From CAYXWM01 sp964468805 (GTDB lineage Bacteria; Bacillota; Clostridia; Lachnospirales; WRBF01), in assembly GCA_964468805.1 (NCBI GenBank), contig CAYXWM010000064.1:1-12859 (forward strand): 12,859 nt of DNA, read 5' to 3'. This document shows, one piece after another, positions 1-7,651 of this stretch. The translations under genes and the position numbers were made by a program. Under the pieces are notes generated by a model. That model saw only the letters and a list, made by a program, of their open reading frames with translations. It was not told where the DNA came from and made no database searches. Every line of letters begins with the position of its first letter. The stretch's first letter is position 1.

Positions 1-99
1 ATAATTGTTGACATACCGTGAAATTCTAACACTTATCTAAAAAAAAGTCAATATTTATTTCGTAAAAATTATGTAATACTAATGTTTTTTGTAAAAACA

Positions 100-191
100 G
101 ATATATTTGCGTAGTTGCGAATGTGAGCGAACGTTAGGTTTTGGCAGAAAACTGCTGTGAGTGAACGCTTATGAGCAATAGCAAATATATC
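100..191. repeat. 92-bp inverted-repeat element in gene-free left end
   Basis: The stretch is bounded by perfect 11-bp inverted termini, GATATATTTGC at 100-110 and GCAAATATATC at 181-191. Its centre is a small hairpin, GCAG-AAAA-CTGC (144-155). Two near-identical direct repeats, TGTGAGCGAACG at 123 and TGTGAGTGAACG at 156, flank that centre. There is no open reading frame and no other copy in this window. It could be a miniature mobile element or an old terminator-like palindrome. The inverted repeat is certain; what it is remains open. Confidence 0.45.
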
Positions 192-243
192 TTTCATTAT
201 ACCCGGATTAGTGTATTTACGCTAAAATAATGCGTATATTTAA

Positions 244-298
244 TGATTCAATTTTAAACAGAGGACAAAAATAATTGATTTTTTCCGACGGTTCAAGG
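244..298 (+). repeat. Partial copy (left half) of the ~105-bp palindromic repeat
   Basis: This segment matches the left half of the complete elements at 397-504 and 10351-10455, including the internal words ACAGAGGACAAAAATAATTG and CGGTTCAAGG. The outer terminal bases are degraded and the right half is absent, with unrelated sequence after position 298. It looks like a truncated, decayed copy. The remaining sequence of 1-370 (about 300 bases either side of this and the 100-191 element) shows no gene. Confidence 0.6.
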
Positions 299-370
299 CA
301 AGGGACTGCGGTTAGCCCATAGAAAGTGCCAAAAAGTGAGTAAGAAAAAGCATTATGGTATCCTTCAAGC

Positions 371-525
371 AAAATAAAGGGGCAGTCTTGCAAACATTAT
401 ACTGATTCCATTTCAAACAGAATACAAAAATAATTGATTTTTTTCCAACGCTTCAAGGAAAAAACGATTATTTTTGTACTTCATCTTATATGGAATTAGT
501 ATAAAATCCGGTTTGCATATGCCCC
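371..525 (-). terminator. trmN6 terminator with a repeat element in its loop
   Basis: Read on the minus strand, 12 nt after the trmN6 stop, GGGGCA (rc of 520-525) and TGCAAAC (rc of 511-517) pair with GTTTGCA (rc of 389-395) and TGCCCC (rc of 379-384). The run TTTATTTT (rc of 371-378) follows at once. The two stem blocks are separated by a small bulge. The loop contains the whole 108-bp repeat at 397-504. Without the repeat this would be an ordinary intrinsic terminator. The repeat is itself a long hairpin, so the fold may still work as one extended stem. Confidence 0.6.
397..504 (+). repeat. Complete 108-bp palindromic repeat (MITE-like), copy 1
   Basis: The element has 15-bp terminal inverted repeats, TTATACTGATTCCAT at 397-411 and ATGGAATTAGTATAA at 490-504, matching at 14 of 15 positions. 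A second inverted pair inside it, TACAAAAATAAT and ATTATTTTTGTA, lets the whole unit fold into one long hairpin. The ends read TA|TACTG...AGTA|TA, which would fit insertion at a TA dinucleotide. No transposase is encoded, so if mobile it would be non-autonomous. A closely related complete copy lies at 10351-10455, and partial copies at 244-298 and 2273-2334. Confidence 0.75.
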
Positions 526-537
526 GTTGTATTTTAT

Positions 538-1221
538 TTATTGTTCGCTAAGTATAACCGGTTCCAAAACTTTTAAATCCGGATTGCCGTCTTTGAGGGC
601 TTCCAAAAGCAAGAGACTTGGCGGTTTTGCCGGTGAACCGTGGACAAATTGCAGAGTTTTGGGCTCCAGCTTGTATTTTTGGAGTAAAGCGAAAATCTCC
701 GCCAACCGTCCCGGTTTATGCACAAGATAAAACCGCCCTTTGGATATAAGCAAGTCGGCGGCGGTTTTTATGAAGCATTCCAGAGGCGTATGGGTTTCAT
801 GCCGGGCTATAGCCTTGGGTGAATAGGGGTTAACAAGACCCGAACCGGACTTAATGTAAGGCGGATTGGAGGTAACCGTTCCAAAGGAGCATTTGGGCAA
901 GTCCAATTCTTTTATGTCGGAGTTTAGTATGGTTATTTTATCTGCCAGTTCGTTCATATCTACGCTGCGTCGGGCTGTTTCGGCGGATTCCTCTTGGATT
1001 TCCACGCCGTAAATGTGAGAGGCTTGAGTTTTAGCCGCCAGAAGTATGGGGATTACTCCGGAACCTGTGCCCAAGTCTGCCACTTTGTCTCCCGGTTTCA
1101 CCCGGGCAAAGTTAGCTAGCAAAACTGCATCTATTCCGAAGCAAAACCCTCGTAAGTCTTGGATTATTTTATAGCCGTTGCACTGCAGGTCATCAATCCG
1201 CTCATAACTCTTCAGTATCAT
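538..1221 (-). CDS. trmN6: TrmN6/YabB-type tRNA1(Val) adenine-N6 methyltransferase
   Basis: A 227-residue class I SAM-dependent methyltransferase predicted to methylate N6 of adenine 37 in tRNA1(Val), in the cytoplasm. The SAM-binding motif I is VADLGTGSG (residues 47-55). The catalytic NPPY motif of N6-adenine methyltransferases is at 119-122. An ARHE motif (139-142) and the N-terminal ERIDDL followed by FCFGIDAVLLANFA are typical of the YabB/YfiC family. The length is normal for the family. The ATG at 1219-1221 is preceded by AAGAGG at 6 nt spacing, inside the 3' end of ricT, and the two frames overlap by 20 nt, so translation is probably coupled. The arrangement resembles the Bacillus yaaT-yabA-yabB cluster without yabA. 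The enzyme family is clear; the exact tRNA target is inferred from homologues. Confidence 0.9.
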   Translation of the reverse strand: MILKSYERIDDLQCNGYKIIQDLRGFCFGIDAVLLANFARVKPGDKVADLGTGSGVIPILLAAKTQASHIYGVEIQEESAETARRSVDMNELADKITILNSDIKELDLPKCSFGTVTSNPPYIKSGSGLVNPYSPKAIARHETHTPLECFIKTAADLLISKGRFYLVHKPGRLAEIFALLQKYKLEPKTLQFVHGSPAKPPSLLLLEALKDGNPDLKVLEPVILSEQ

Positions 1222-2050
1222 TTTGAACCTCTTTAATGTGCAGGCGTTTTACTTGGTCGCCTTGGAATGCAAAGGTAGTCATGGTGTCTGTGGGTTTCTT
1301 GCGTATGCCTACTTTAATGTTTTGGCGTAACACGTTTACGCCCAAAACCTCACCTATGCCCTCCGGTGTAAAAACTTGCTCGCCTATTTCCGGCATATCC
1401 TTGGTAAGATGTTCATAGGTTTCTTCCTCATATTTTAGGCAACACATTAAACGTCCGCATATGCCCGATATTTTGGTGGGATTCAGGGACATATTTTGGT
1501 CTTTTGCCATTTTTATGGACACCGGTTGGAATTCGCCCAAAAACGTTGAGCAGCAAAGGGTTCTGCCACAGATTCCTATACCGTTTAAAATTTTTGCTTC
1601 GTCACGAACTCCTATTTGCCTTAATTCTATACGCATACGGAATATAGCCGCCAAATCCTTTACCAATTCCCTAAAGTCTATTCTGCCGTCGGAGGTAAAA
1701 TAAAATAAAATTTTAGACAGGTCAAAGGTTAATTCCACGTCTATTAATTTCATGTCCAAATTATGTTCTTTTATTTTTTCAAGGCAAATGCCAAAGGCTT
1801 CTTTTTCCTTAACACGGTTTTGGGCCTCTTGCTGTCTGTCCTCCTCGGTTGCTGTGCGTATAACCTTTTTTAAGGGCAGGACTGTGGATTCTTTGTCTAT
1901 ATATCTGTTGGGGATTTCGATTCTGCCGAATTCTATACCTCTGGCAGTTTCCACCAATACGTCTGTACTCTTTTCGTAAACACTGCCTTCGGGGTCAAAA
2001 TAATAAATTTTGCCCACTCTTTTAAATCTTACTCCTACTACTTCTACCAT
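1202..2050 (-). CDS. ricT: RicT (YaaT), PSP1-domain regulatory iron-sulfur protein
   Basis: A 282-residue PSP1-domain protein. In Bacillus subtilis RicT works with RicA (YmcA) and RicF (YlbF) in a complex that carries [4Fe-4S] clusters, assists RNase Y in mRNA maturation and promotes the Spo0A phosphorelay. The hallmark cysteine clusters are present: GICGRTLCC (C161, C166, C167) and GICGRLMCC (C198, C203, C204), typical of the family's C-terminal half. A charged helical stretch lies at about 68-98. The ATG at 2048-2050 follows AAAGGA at about 8 nt. It is the first gene of a two-gene unit with trmN6. The upstream neighbour is a chemoreceptor rather than holB, so the ancestral holB-yaaT linkage is broken here. 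The family assignment is firm; a role in sporulation here is inference. Confidence 0.93.
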   Translation of the reverse strand: MVEVVGVRFKRVGKIYYFDPEGSVYEKSTDVLVETARGIEFGRIEIPNRYIDKESTVLPLKKVIRTATEEDRQQEAQNRVKEKEAFGICLEKIKEHNLDMKLIDVELTFDLSKILFYFTSDGRIDFRELVKDLAAIFRMRIELRQIGVRDEAKILNGIGICGRTLCCSTFLGEFQPVSIKMAKDQNMSLNPTKISGICGRLMCCLKYEEETYEHLTKDMPEIGEQVFTPEGIGEVLGVNVLRQNIKVGIRKKPTDTMTTFAFQGDQVKRLHIKEVQNDTEEL

Positions 2051-2089
2051 TATGTTTTCCTTTCTTTGGTAAATATTAAATAAAACCTT

Positions 2090-2107
2090 TAGGGAGCAAA
2101 CTCCCTA
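2090..2107 (-). other. Small hairpin in the ricT leader
   Basis: TAGGGAG-CAAA-CTCCCTA is a perfect 7-bp stem with a 4-nt loop, about 40 bases upstream of the ricT start. On the minus strand it is followed by AAAGGTTTTA, not a clean T run, so terminator activity is doubtful. It may be a leader structure or transcript-end remnant. Candidate -10 boxes in this very AT-rich leader (2110-2215) are too numerous to choose between. Confidence 0.35.
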
Positions 2108-2272
2108 TTCCAAAAAGCCGAACTAAAATAATATTAATTTTTCCTATATCAATATATCTGAATTTAATTTACATACAAATAATTTTTTATATTATATCAT
2201 TCTTTCCGGATTAAAGCCATTATAATAATTTCCCCATAAAGGTAATTTAAACTTAACTTTATAAGGAATGTT

Positions 2273-2334
2273 TCTTCCTTGAACCGTTGAAAAAAAGTCA
2301 AAAATTTTTGTCCTCTGTAAAGGAATCAGTATAA
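2273..2334 (-). repeat. Partial palindromic repeat copy, inverted
   Basis: On the minus strand the segment begins TTATACTGATTCC, then ACAGAGGACAAAAAT, then AACGGTTCAAGGA. It is therefore the left half of the same element as 397-504 and 10351-10455, in the opposite orientation. The right half is missing. It lies between the MCP terminator and ricT, 17 bp from the terminator stem. Confidence 0.6.
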
Positions 2335-2350
2335 GTAGTAACTTTAACTA

Positions 2351-2383
2351 AAAAACCCGCAAATTGTTGATTTGCGGGTTTTT
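2351..2383 (-). terminator. Intrinsic terminator of the chemoreceptor gene
   Basis: A perfect 14-bp stem, AAAAACCCGCAAAT / ATTTGCGGGTTTTT, with a 5-nt loop (TGTTG). It starts 17 nt past the stop codon at 2400 and ends in five T on the minus strand. Its symmetry would also allow termination from the other side. Confidence 0.9.
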
Positions 2384-2399
2384 CCAACAAGTTATTAAA

Positions 2400-5027
2400 T
2401 CATCGGTCGTTTAGTTCAAAATCATTGGCGGTTTGGTTGAGCTCTTCGGCTTGGCTTGCCAGTTCTTCTGTACTTGCCACCAATTGTTCTGTGGTGTAGT
2501 TGTTGGTATCTGCTATTTGAAGCAGCATTTGTATTTGTTTGGAGATGGCATCGGAGCTTTCCACCTGACTTGTGGCGGATTGGGCTATGGTGTCCATCAG
2601 ACCGTTGGTACTGTTTATGACGTTTATAATTTGTTGCATTATGGCGTTGGTGGCGTTGGCGTTTTCTGTGCCGGTTTTTATCTTGTCAACAGCCTGCTTT
2701 ATAAGTTTTTCTATTTCTTTGGAGGATTCTATACTTTTCTGTGCCAAATCCTTGACTTCGTTTGCAACAACCTCGAACCCTCTTCCGTACAAACCGGCGT
2801 GAGAGGCTTCTATAGCTGCATTTACCGCCAGAATATTGGTTTGGAAAGCAATATTGTCTATAACCTTAACTATGGAATTAATGTTTTGGGATACGTTGGT
2901 AAGCTCGCTCATAGAGCTTAAAAGTTTATTCATTTCGGCGGTACCCCTGTCTATGCTTTGGTGAGACTCCTCTATTATGAGTTTTGCCTTGCCTGTGTTT
3001 TCCAAGTCGTTTGTAGTGCTTGATATAACCTCGTCTATAAGCCCTTTGAGAGTAAGCACGGATTCAGCCTGTTCACGGGAACCGGAGCTGATTTGACCGG
3101 TGCTTTGGGCAATAACGCTTGAGCCGTCGGAAAGTTGGTTGGCTGTTGTACCCAGATTATTCAGTATGGTGTTAAAGTTTTTAATAATGCTGTTAAGGCT
3201 GTCTTTGATTAAGGAAAACTCGCCTACATACTCACCTGTAACGGATTGTCGAAGATTGTTATTGGACATTTCGTTCAAAATACGGGAAATTTCACGTATA
3301 TAGCCGGCTATGGTATCTACGGTATTATTGATGGAGTTTTTCACCACCAAATATTGACCTTGATAGTCACCGGTCATCTTAACGGAGAATTTGCCTTGGG
3401 AAACCTCCTTTAATACCAGGGCTGTTTCGTTTATGGGCTCGGCAATGTGGTTCATAAGTTTATTTAATGAATCCACCAGTATTCGCCAGTCACCCTTGTA
3501 TTTATTTTCATCCAAACGGAAATCCAATTCGCCTTGAGATGCGTTTTCTATTAAGTCGCCTAATTCAAGACGTACGGAGGATAAGTTATTGTTAAGCTGT
3601 TTTAAAGCCTTTGTTATGCCTACTTTTCTGCCGGGATAATTTCGTATTTCTACGTTAAAATTACCCTTTGCAAAGTTGGAAACACAATGAATAATCTCCT
3701 GCAACATCTTGGCGTAATCCCCAACGGTTTGGGACGTTGCCAAGGCTACCTCGTTAAAAGAACCTTGATATTTGCTTGCATCTATTTTGGCAATAATATT
3801 GCCGTTGGCATGTTCCTTGGAAAGATTGCCTATGTCGGTCAAGAGCGAATCAAAGGTTTCTATAACAAGTCCAAAACTTTTTGAAAGTGTACCTATTTCG
3901 TCGTTCTTGGTGGCAGGAAGGTTAACATTGATGTTACCCCGGGCGATTTCGTCGGAAACCTTAGCCATTTGTACCAAAGGTCTCATCTTTTTACCCAAGT
4001 ATATAACCGTAACTACCGCCATTACCGCACCTATTAGGATTACAGAAAGAGTTATACCCAAGACAGCGGCGTTGCTGTCTTTAAAAATTTCGGAGTTAGG
4101 GGCTACAACCGCTACGGAATAAACCTGATCGGAGTAATCAAATCGCAGAGGTATACGCATTACCATGCTTTGAACACCTTTAACATCAACGTTTTTGTCA
4201 AGCTTTTCGGTGGTGTTTGGGTCGTTGATAAATACGTTTTCAAATTCCGGTGCAACATCATCGCCCAGGTCGTCTTCGTTGGCAGTATATATATACTTGT
4301 TATCGTCGGAGGTAACGGTTAAATAGCCGGTGTTAAAAATGGGATTACTCAATTGGTCAAATAATTCTATTCCATTCATGTCCACTGCCAGAACACCCAA
4401 GAACTTATCATTCTCATCAATAATAGGCACCGAAACGGAAATTATCATTGCACTGTAGTCTGTGAAATTATACAAATAAGGATTGGATACGTAATTCTTT
4501 CGATCCTTTTTAGGCCTTTGGTACATATCCAGGTCGTAGTCACCATCTATATTTACGCCTATATCGTCTTCATCTGTTGTACTGATTGTCGTACCGTCGT
4601 CCTTGGTGTAAACGTAGATATAAACTTTACCCGAATCGTTGGAACCTACGGTAGACATGGTAAATTCGCTGTCTCTGCCGTCAAAGACGTTGGGTTCCAT
4701 CATTATGTAAATAGAATCAAGTTGAGGATAATTGCTGAGTACGTCTTTTAAGTAGCTTTCATATTCATATCTGTCGGTATTGCCGTATTTCATTGAATGT
4801 AGCAAAGTCGACCTTGCTGTAATTAGCACAGACAGGCTGTGGTCTATTTTATTTTTGATTAATTGTGAATAGTAGTTTGTTGTTTCCAGCAATTGACGTT
4901 CAGCAAAGGTATTGGAAATATAACCTAGTGTTGTATTGGTAAATATGGCAAGCAAAATTACCCCTATAGTAATACAAGCAATAAATACCGAGACTATCCT
5001 ATACTTGATACTGATAAACCTACCCAT
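2400..5027 (-). CDS. Methyl-accepting chemotaxis protein, dCache sensor and tandem HAMP modules
   Basis: An 875-residue transmembrane chemoreceptor expected to control CheA/CheW signalling to the flagella. A short cytoplasmic N-terminus is followed by TM1 (about 11-30), an extracellular double-Cache sensor (about 35-315) and TM2 (about 321-344). The cytoplasmic part starts with a canonical HAMP (about 348-400, with DEIGTLSKSF). Five more HAMP-like repeats of about 46 residues run to about 625. The signalling hairpin follows, with its tip near 723-764 (IDNIAFQTNILAVNAAIEA, then GRGFEVVANEVKDLA). No CheR-binding pentapeptide ends the protein. The conserved distal Cache segment is present (SVSVPII.., GVLAVDMN at 211-218). 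ATG at 5025-5027 follows GGAGGT at 9 nt spacing. The gene stands alone, with its own terminator; no sigma-D-like promoter was found upstream. The ligand is unknown. Confidence 0.95.
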   Translation of the reverse strand: MGRFISIKYRIVSVFIACITIGVILLAIFTNTTLGYISNTFAERQLLETTNYYSQLIKNKIDHSLSVLITARSTLLHSMKYGNTDRYEYESYLKDVLSNYPQLDSIYIMMEPNVFDGRDSEFTMSTVGSNDSGKVYIYVYTKDDGTTISTTDEDDIGVNIDGDYDLDMYQRPKKDRKNYVSNPYLYNFTDYSAMIISVSVPIIDENDKFLGVLAVDMNGIELFDQLSNPIFNTGYLTVTSDDNKYIYTANEDDLGDDVAPEFENVFINDPNTTEKLDKNVDVKGVQSMVMRIPLRFDYSDQVYSVAVVAPNSEIFKDSNAAVLGITLSVILIGAVMAVVTVIYLGKKMRPLVQMAKVSDEIARGNINVNLPATKNDEIGTLSKSFGLVIETFDSLLTDIGNLSKEHANGNIIAKIDASKYQGSFNEVALATSQTVGDYAKMLQEIIHCVSNFAKGNFNVEIRNYPGRKVGITKALKQLNNNLSSVRLELGDLIENASQGELDFRLDENKYKGDWRILVDSLNKLMNHIAEPINETALVLKEVSQGKFSVKMTGDYQGQYLVVKNSINNTVDTIAGYIREISRILNEMSNNNLRQSVTGEYVGEFSLIKDSLNSIIKNFNTILNNLGTTANQLSDGSSVIAQSTGQISSGSREQAESVLTLKGLIDEVISSTTNDLENTGKAKLIIEESHQSIDRGTAEMNKLLSSMSELTNVSQNINSIVKVIDNIAFQTNILAVNAAIEASHAGLYGRGFEVVANEVKDLAQKSIESSKEIEKLIKQAVDKIKTGTENANATNAIMQQIINVINSTNGLMDTIAQSATSQVESSDAISKQIQMLLQIADTNNYTTEQLVASTEELASQAEELNQTANDFELNDR

Positions 5028-5432
5028 TTAACTTTTACCTCCGATATTATTGTTTTGAGCCGTTGGGAGTTTTGGGGCTTACGAAGCAGTATTATTGACA
5101 GCTCCGAATAATGCCTTTACCCTACCTCTGAATAAAAAATAAGGCATTGGAAAAACAACCCCTATTTCCCATATTTTAAGTCTGTTAAATGCGATTTATC
5201 ATATATTAACATACCTACCATCCAACAATCAAGAAATTTACTGAAGTTTTACCAAGCCTTTTTAATAAGCCCAAACTTGTACTGTAAAAATTACTTATAG
5301 CGTTATCTAAAACTTACGCAGAATAAACACCATACTAAAAGCTATAAATAAACGCCGGCACAAAAAAACCCGATATCGCCAAGATATCGGGTTTAATTAT
5401 TCTGTATTTATTGCCGTGTAATTACGGCTTAT
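5028..5432. other. Non-coding spacer between M23 peptidase gene and MCP gene
   Basis: About 400 bases without a gene. It holds the terminator at 5362-5394, the MCP ribosome binding site (GGAGGT, rc of 5037-5042), and otherwise AT-rich sequence. I see no repeat, RNA gene or convincing promoter in it, although the MCP promoter must lie here unless transcription reads through the terminator. Confidence 0.6.
5362..5394 (-). terminator. Terminator of the ftsE-ftsX-M23 unit
   Basis: A perfect 12-bp stem, AAACCCGATATC / GATATCGGGTTT, with a 5-nt loop, about 40 nt after the peptidase stop. On the minus strand the descending arm runs into seven T. It closes the cell-wall transcription unit. Confidence 0.92.
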
Positions 5433-6629
5433 TTATCTTACGTAATTATTGGGGTTGGTGTGAGCGCCGTTTACCCTTACTTCAAAATGCAAGTGGGGAC
5501 CTGTGGAATAACCCGTGCTGCCTGCCTTGGCTATTACAGAAGCTCTGTCTACCGATTGACCCTTAGATACGGTAAGTTTGGAGTTATGAGCGTAAAGTGT
5601 GCTTAGACCGTTACCGTGGTCAACAATTACTGTGTTGCCGTAGCCATTCATATTACCGGCGAAAATTACCGTACCCTTTTCGGCGGATAGAATGTTTGTG
5701 CCGGTAGGTGCCGGAATGTCTATACCGGAATGGAACTCGGAGCGTCCGCTGATGGGGCTCTTCCTGGAACCGTAGCCGGAGCTTACGCCTGTTCTTCCTT
5801 GTACCGGCCAATTAAGCTTACCGCCGGTGTAGGTGCCTTTGGAAGGTGTCCCTGAGGAAGCTGCGTTCTTTTGACGGGCGGCTGCGGCTGCTGCTGCCGC
5901 GGCTCTTGCCGCTTCGGCTTGTTTTTCCTTGATAAGATTTTCAACCTTGGAACCGGATGCTTCCAGCTCTTTAATTTGTTGAAGATATTTCTGCTCGTCG
6001 GCATTTAGGCTTTGGATTACTTGTTTCTTTTGACCTAAAGCTTCTTCCAAGGCTCTTTGCTTGGACTTTTGGGAATTCATGAGAACGCCCAGTTCTTTTT
6101 TTCGTTCGTCTATTTCGTTGTATTTATCGGCAATTACTTGCTCTGTTTCTTTTAATTGGTTGAGCAATCCTTGGTCGTATTTATAGATTCTGTTTATGTA
6201 TTCAAGACGGTTGAAAAAATCGGGAAAACTGTCCGTTTTGAATAACACATTTACATAACCTATACGTCCGTTTACATACATAAAGCGAAGGCGTTCTCTG
6301 AGAAGCTCGTATTGTTCTTCTCTGTCTTCTTCCGCCGCTTCCAGTTCTTTTTCTGTATTAACAAGCTGCGTTTGAGTATTTTCCAGCTCGTTTTGTACCG
6401 TATCCAATTCATTTGTAACTTGGGACAACTGGTTGTCTATTTCATCCATCTGCTGTTGCAGCTCTGATTTTTGCTGACCCATAGAGTCCAATTTTTTCTT
6501 GGCCTCTGCAGTATTGGTTTTAATTTCCTGCTGTTGTTTTTTAAGGTCTGCTATGCTGTTTGCGAACACTTGTGAGCCAAAAGAGCCAAACACCGAGAGT
6601 ATTAAACAAAAGCATAATATTTTCTTCAA
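5433..6629 (-). CDS. Secreted coiled-coil M23 (LytM) peptidoglycan endopeptidase
   Basis: A 398-residue murein hydrolase of the EnvC/PcsB-like architecture. Residues 1-23 form a Sec signal peptide (charged MKK, hydrophobic core, VFA cleavage site). Residues about 25-240 are a long two-part coiled coil. An alanine-rich linker (about 239-252) leads to the LytM domain (about 285-398). The zinc ligands of active M23 peptidases are all present: H300 and D304 in HSGID, and H381 of HLH (379-381), with the catalytic-site H348 in YAH. This differs from E. coli EnvC, whose LytM domain is degenerate. The start is TTG (6627-6629), with GGAGG 6 nt upstream; no ATG fits as well. It lies 119 bp downstream of ftsX, so it is the likely hydrolase switched on by FtsEX. 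Family certain; FtsEX control inferred from context. Confidence 0.93.
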   Translation of the reverse strand: MKKILCFCLILSVFGSFGSQVFANSIADLKKQQQEIKTNTAEAKKKLDSMGQQKSELQQQMDEIDNQLSQVTNELDTVQNELENTQTQLVNTEKELEAAEEDREEQYELLRERLRFMYVNGRIGYVNVLFKTDSFPDFFNRLEYINRIYKYDQGLLNQLKETEQVIADKYNEIDERKKELGVLMNSQKSKQRALEEALGQKKQVIQSLNADEQKYLQQIKELEASGSKVENLIKEKQAEAARAAAAAAAAARQKNAASSGTPSKGTYTGGKLNWPVQGRTGVSSGYGSRKSPISGRSEFHSGIDIPAPTGTNILSAEKGTVIFAGNMNGYGNTVIVDHGNGLSTLYAHNSKLTVSKGQSVDRASVIAKAGSTGYSTGPHLHFEVRVNGAHTNPNNYVR

Positions 6630-6748
6630 AATTTACCTCCAAGGTTAACAGAGTTCTTTCAAATGATTAAAAGAAGTCTGATTTTAACTTCCGTTTCATT
6701 TTATAATGAAGCGAGGAGTACTGTTAGCAAAACGGTTAAAGGGAATTC

Positions 6749-7651
6749 TTAAACCTTCAAATGTCTGCGTAATGACCAAACCGAGCCCAAAGTACCCATA
6801 AAAATGCCCATACCAATGGCAAAAGGTGCCAAGAAGGAGAAAATCTCCATATCGGTTCGGAATAGGACAAAGTTGTTGATGGGCAGGACGCTTGTTGCAT
6901 AGTTTACGGCTTCGTTATAGGTAAACATACAGAAAAGTATGGGAATAATCGAACCAACTATCCCGATAAGCACGCCCTCTATAACGAAAGGCCAGCGAAT
7001 GAACCAGTCTGTGGCACCAACGTATTTCATTATGTTTATTTCTGTTTTTCGGCTGTTAACGGTAATTTTAACCGTATTCATAATAATGACCACGGAAATT
7101 ACGATTAATATGCCGATGACGATTAAGCTGACCACACGAACGGAGTTGTTAAGAGTTATTATAATGTTGGTAATATCTTGGTCCAGCTTAATTTCTTCTA
7201 TACCTTCCTCTTTCAGCTTTTCTATTTCTTGGACGACGAATGCTTGCTGTTTAGGGTCTGAAACCTCGATTTCAAAGGAACGTGGCAGAGGATTTTTTGC
7301 CCGGAGCCCTTCCAGGGCAACCGCATCCTCACCCCAGTCCTTGATTAAATTGTCCAGAGCGTCGTCGGAAGATATGTAAACAACGTTTTTAACGTTAGGT
7401 ATTGCCTTTACTTTATCCAGCAATTCAAAGGCTTTTACCGGGTCGAGATCATCCTTGAGGTAAACCGGAAAGGCTATGGTGGAGCTGACCTGGGTAAGCA
7501 TATAATCCAAATTTGCGGCGATGCAGAATGAAAACGACATCATAAATATACAAGCTATAACGGTTGCTGTGGATGCCAAACTCATGAGTCTGTTACGGAT
7601 AAGGCTGTTTATAGCTTCTTTAAAATAGTATGCTATGGTACTAAACCTCAT
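6749..7651 (-). CDS. ftsX: Cell division protein FtsX
   Basis: The membrane subunit of the FtsEX complex, which transmits ATP hydrolysis by FtsE to a cell-wall hydrolase outside the membrane. From the chosen ATG it is 300 residues. There is a TM helix at about 24-46, an extracellular domain at about 47-173, and three more helices at about 174-193, 223-245 and 271-293, the family's four-helix layout. The conserved segment RKTEINIMKYVGATDWFIR (about 201-219) lies after TM2. The reading frame is also open to a GTG at 7661-7663 and an ATG at 7655-7657. The ATG at 7649-7651 was preferred because AAAGGTGG sits about 8 nt before it and residues MRFSTIAYYFKEA give a normal FtsX N-terminus. It overlaps ftsE by 11 nt. 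Confidence 0.95.
   Translation of the reverse strand: MRFSTIAYYFKEAINSLIRNRLMSLASTATVIACIFMMSFSFCIAANLDYMLTQVSSTIAFPVYLKDDLDPVKAFELLDKVKAIPNVKNVVYISSDDALDNLIKDWGEDAVALEGLRAKNPLPRSFEIEVSDPKQQAFVVQEIEKLKEEGIEEIKLDQDITNIIITLNNSVRVVSLIVIGILIVISVVIIMNTVKITVNSRKTEINIMKYVGATDWFIRWPFVIEGVLIGIVGSIIPILFCMFTYNEAVNYATSVLPINNFVLFRTDMEIFSFLAPFAIGMGIFMGTLGSVWSLRRHLKV

Noticed and set aside
8..36. TTGACA at 8-13 as a promoter -35 box on the plus strand
   Set aside because: No acceptable -10 box follows at 16-18 bases, and no plus-strand gene lies downstream.
2433..2921. Plus-strand open frame opposite the chemoreceptor gene
   Set aside because: It is antisense to the highly conserved MCP signalling domain, has cysteine-rich low-complexity composition and no supporting ribosome binding site.
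5028..5360. Sigma-D (flagellar) promoter for the chemoreceptor
   Set aside because: No TAAA followed at proper distance by a GCCGATAA-like box was found on the minus strand; the ATATCGGAGG near the start is the ribosome binding site.
5870..5915. Alanine tract in the M23 protein as a frameshift or repeat expansion artefact
   Set aside because: The frame continues correctly into a full LytM domain; alanine-rich linkers are common between coiled coil and catalytic domain.
6560..6629. Lipoprotein signal in the M23 protein (C6, C8)
   Set aside because: The cysteines lie within the first residues of the hydrophobic core without a lipobox; a VFA signal peptidase I site fits better.
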